64,000 nucleotides of DNA from Phoronis australis (Eukaryota; Phoronida; Phoronidae), in the NCBI GenBank assembly GCA_002633005.1, contig NMRA01000049.1:1036011-1100010 (forward strand), in the 5' to 3' direction. Below, piece after piece: positions 62,406 through 64,000 of the stretch; positions within the stretch are counted from its first letter, which is position 1; the number at the start of each line of letters is the position of its first letter. A program made the translations under genes and the position numbers. The notes under the pieces are model-generated. The model was not told the DNA's origin, made no database searches, and saw only the letters and a list, made by a program, of their open reading frames with translations.

Positions 62406-64000
62406 TCCATTTGTCATGGATTGTGTCACACCCATGATGTCTTTTAATTAAAATTTAGCAACAAAGAAAGGTACCTTCATAGCAAATCAACGGTATCAAT
62501 AACACCATGCAAATGTTCAAGATTGGATCTCAAAAACACTATTATTTTCTAAAATGTCATTTCATTTCATTTTTGTTTGGTGCAACATCAGATTTTTTCC
62601 ATAAAAATCACAATAGCCTCTCATGTGAAGTGGAACATTTTTTAAAAAGACAAATCCAAACAGAGTTTTAAAGAAAAAAGGATAAAGTATATAGTGTCTG
62701 AAAGTTTCATTTGAATCCAATATGAAATGTTCAGAATTTTGGTGAAATTTGGATATTTCTCTAGGGTCCTGCATAACCTTAACCTTTTCAACACCAAGTA
62801 ACTGTCGGCCATTTTGTCCAAAAACCACAAGTAACTTTGACATAGATTGAATTTAGGTGCTTGTTTTCAAAATTCCAAAGACAATCCATTTATCATTGAA
62901 TTTCAACACAAATCAAAGTGATGATCTTGTAGGAATGTCTCACTGGAAGTCAGAATATATTTATTAGATGCAATAGCAGAAGCTTTTGAGGACTAAGTTT
63001 GACTGATTTACGATAAACAGTTCTCTGACACAAGAACAAAATATACTAAATCTGTCTAAAATATTGTTTAACAGCTAGCAGCAATTAATTTAACAAGGAT
63101 TAGATGGGTGAAATCAATAACCAACTTCAATTTCAGTGTATTTGAAATAGCAATAAGGCCAGCCCGGATTAAACAGTGCCAAAACTCTCCTTTGTCCCAG
63201 AGGTAAGAAAGCCCATTGTTTTCATTCACAAAGTTTTGGAATTTCAAGTCCAGATCATGGTGGCAACCGGCGAGGTGTACGGTCATGGATATATTACCCA
63301 TTTCAACTGCTTAAAAAGGTTGGGATTCTGTTAGCTTCAAAATTAAATCAATGAACTTGCTTCATCTACTTGACGTCGGAAATGCGACCAGATTAAAATC
63401 ACATATTCATGGATATTTGTAAAGTTTATCAGTGAGGTGGCGCGGGTTACATCTGACCTTCAAAACAAAACACTTAGCGAGCAAGCAGTAATAATTTGAC
63501 TATATACAAATATGAATGTTTACTGAGTGATTTGCTAATCTGCACTAAATTATTCTAGTATATACCATTACTAAATTGTAAGCAAATTTTCGGTCTATAC
63601 TATTATTGCGATCTTTACTTTTTAGTTTGGTGAAAATGTCTGGTTTATGCTGTTATTACGAACTCTACTATTATTTGGATCTTGAGAGTATGAGGTAAGC
63701 TTTTCATAAAAAATGTGAGTTCCAGTTGCGGACTGCAAATTGTCATAACTGTGATACTCAGACTCAGGAACAGTCTATTCAAGAAACCACTGTCTAGTTG
63801 TGAATCTGGAGACAACATTTGTGGGCAGAATTCATCATCAAGCAATTTTGAATCTACGGTAATGAAAAATATGGGTATTTTTAATAAGCTTCTATTCTAT
63901 ACAGTAGTTTTTGAAATGAAACGGAATCGCTGGCAGACCTTTCCAATACCCTAATGGAATGCTGATTATTTTCAACATTTGTTTATCACATAGTGATCTA
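62406..64000. other. Non-coding end of window
   Basis: No exon, RNA gene or repeat recognised. The open frames present are short and without family features. Confidence 0.35.

Overview
The window is nuclear DNA of an animal, AT-rich, with GT-AG introns of several hundred to several thousand bases and many short non-coding DNA transposons. The proteins read from the exons are close to human families (Parkin, LTO1, TIGAR, zyxin/LPP), so this is a bilaterian. A non-vertebrate, probably a marine invertebrate such as a hemichordate, echinoderm, cephalochordate or lophotrochozoan, is most likely. The sequence alone does not fix the phylum. No bacterial, organellar or viral gene set is present.

Four protein-coding genes were assembled exon by exon, with every junction checked for splice consensus and reading phase. 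(1) 3-9859, plus strand: Parkin, 11 exons, complete to the stop; the 5' end lies before the window. (2) 13244-19592, plus: LTO1, complete, 5 coding exons, 139 aa. (3) 23659-31318, minus: TIGAR, complete, 6 coding exons, 385 aa, with a long low-complexity insertion. (4) 39127-45918, minus: a zyxin/LPP/TRIP6-type triple-LIM protein, 7 exons to the stop; its N-terminal exon(s) were not found.

The remaining sequence is introns and intergenic DNA rich in repeats. There are three small inverted-repeat element families with 2-4 copies each here, several single hairpin or fold-back elements, three minisatellites, and a roughly 3 kb tandem duplication at 56.1-59.1 kb. There are three decayed transposase-type domains: a Myb/SANT-like pseudogene at 33.4-33.6 kb, a THAP-like reading frame at 47.7-48.0 kb and a possible THAP start at 55.3 kb. 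From 46 kb to the end I find no convincing gene.

The genes do not form one pathway. Parkin acts in mitophagy, LTO1 in Fe-S loading of ABCE1, TIGAR in sugar-phosphate metabolism and the LIM protein at cell adhesions. The most informative layout fact is that LTO1 and TIGAR are tail-to-tail neighbours. In humans they sit beside CCND1/FGF19 and CCND2/FGF23 respectively, two paralogous regions, so this window looks like the unduplicated ancestral linkage. I saw no novel multi-gene system.
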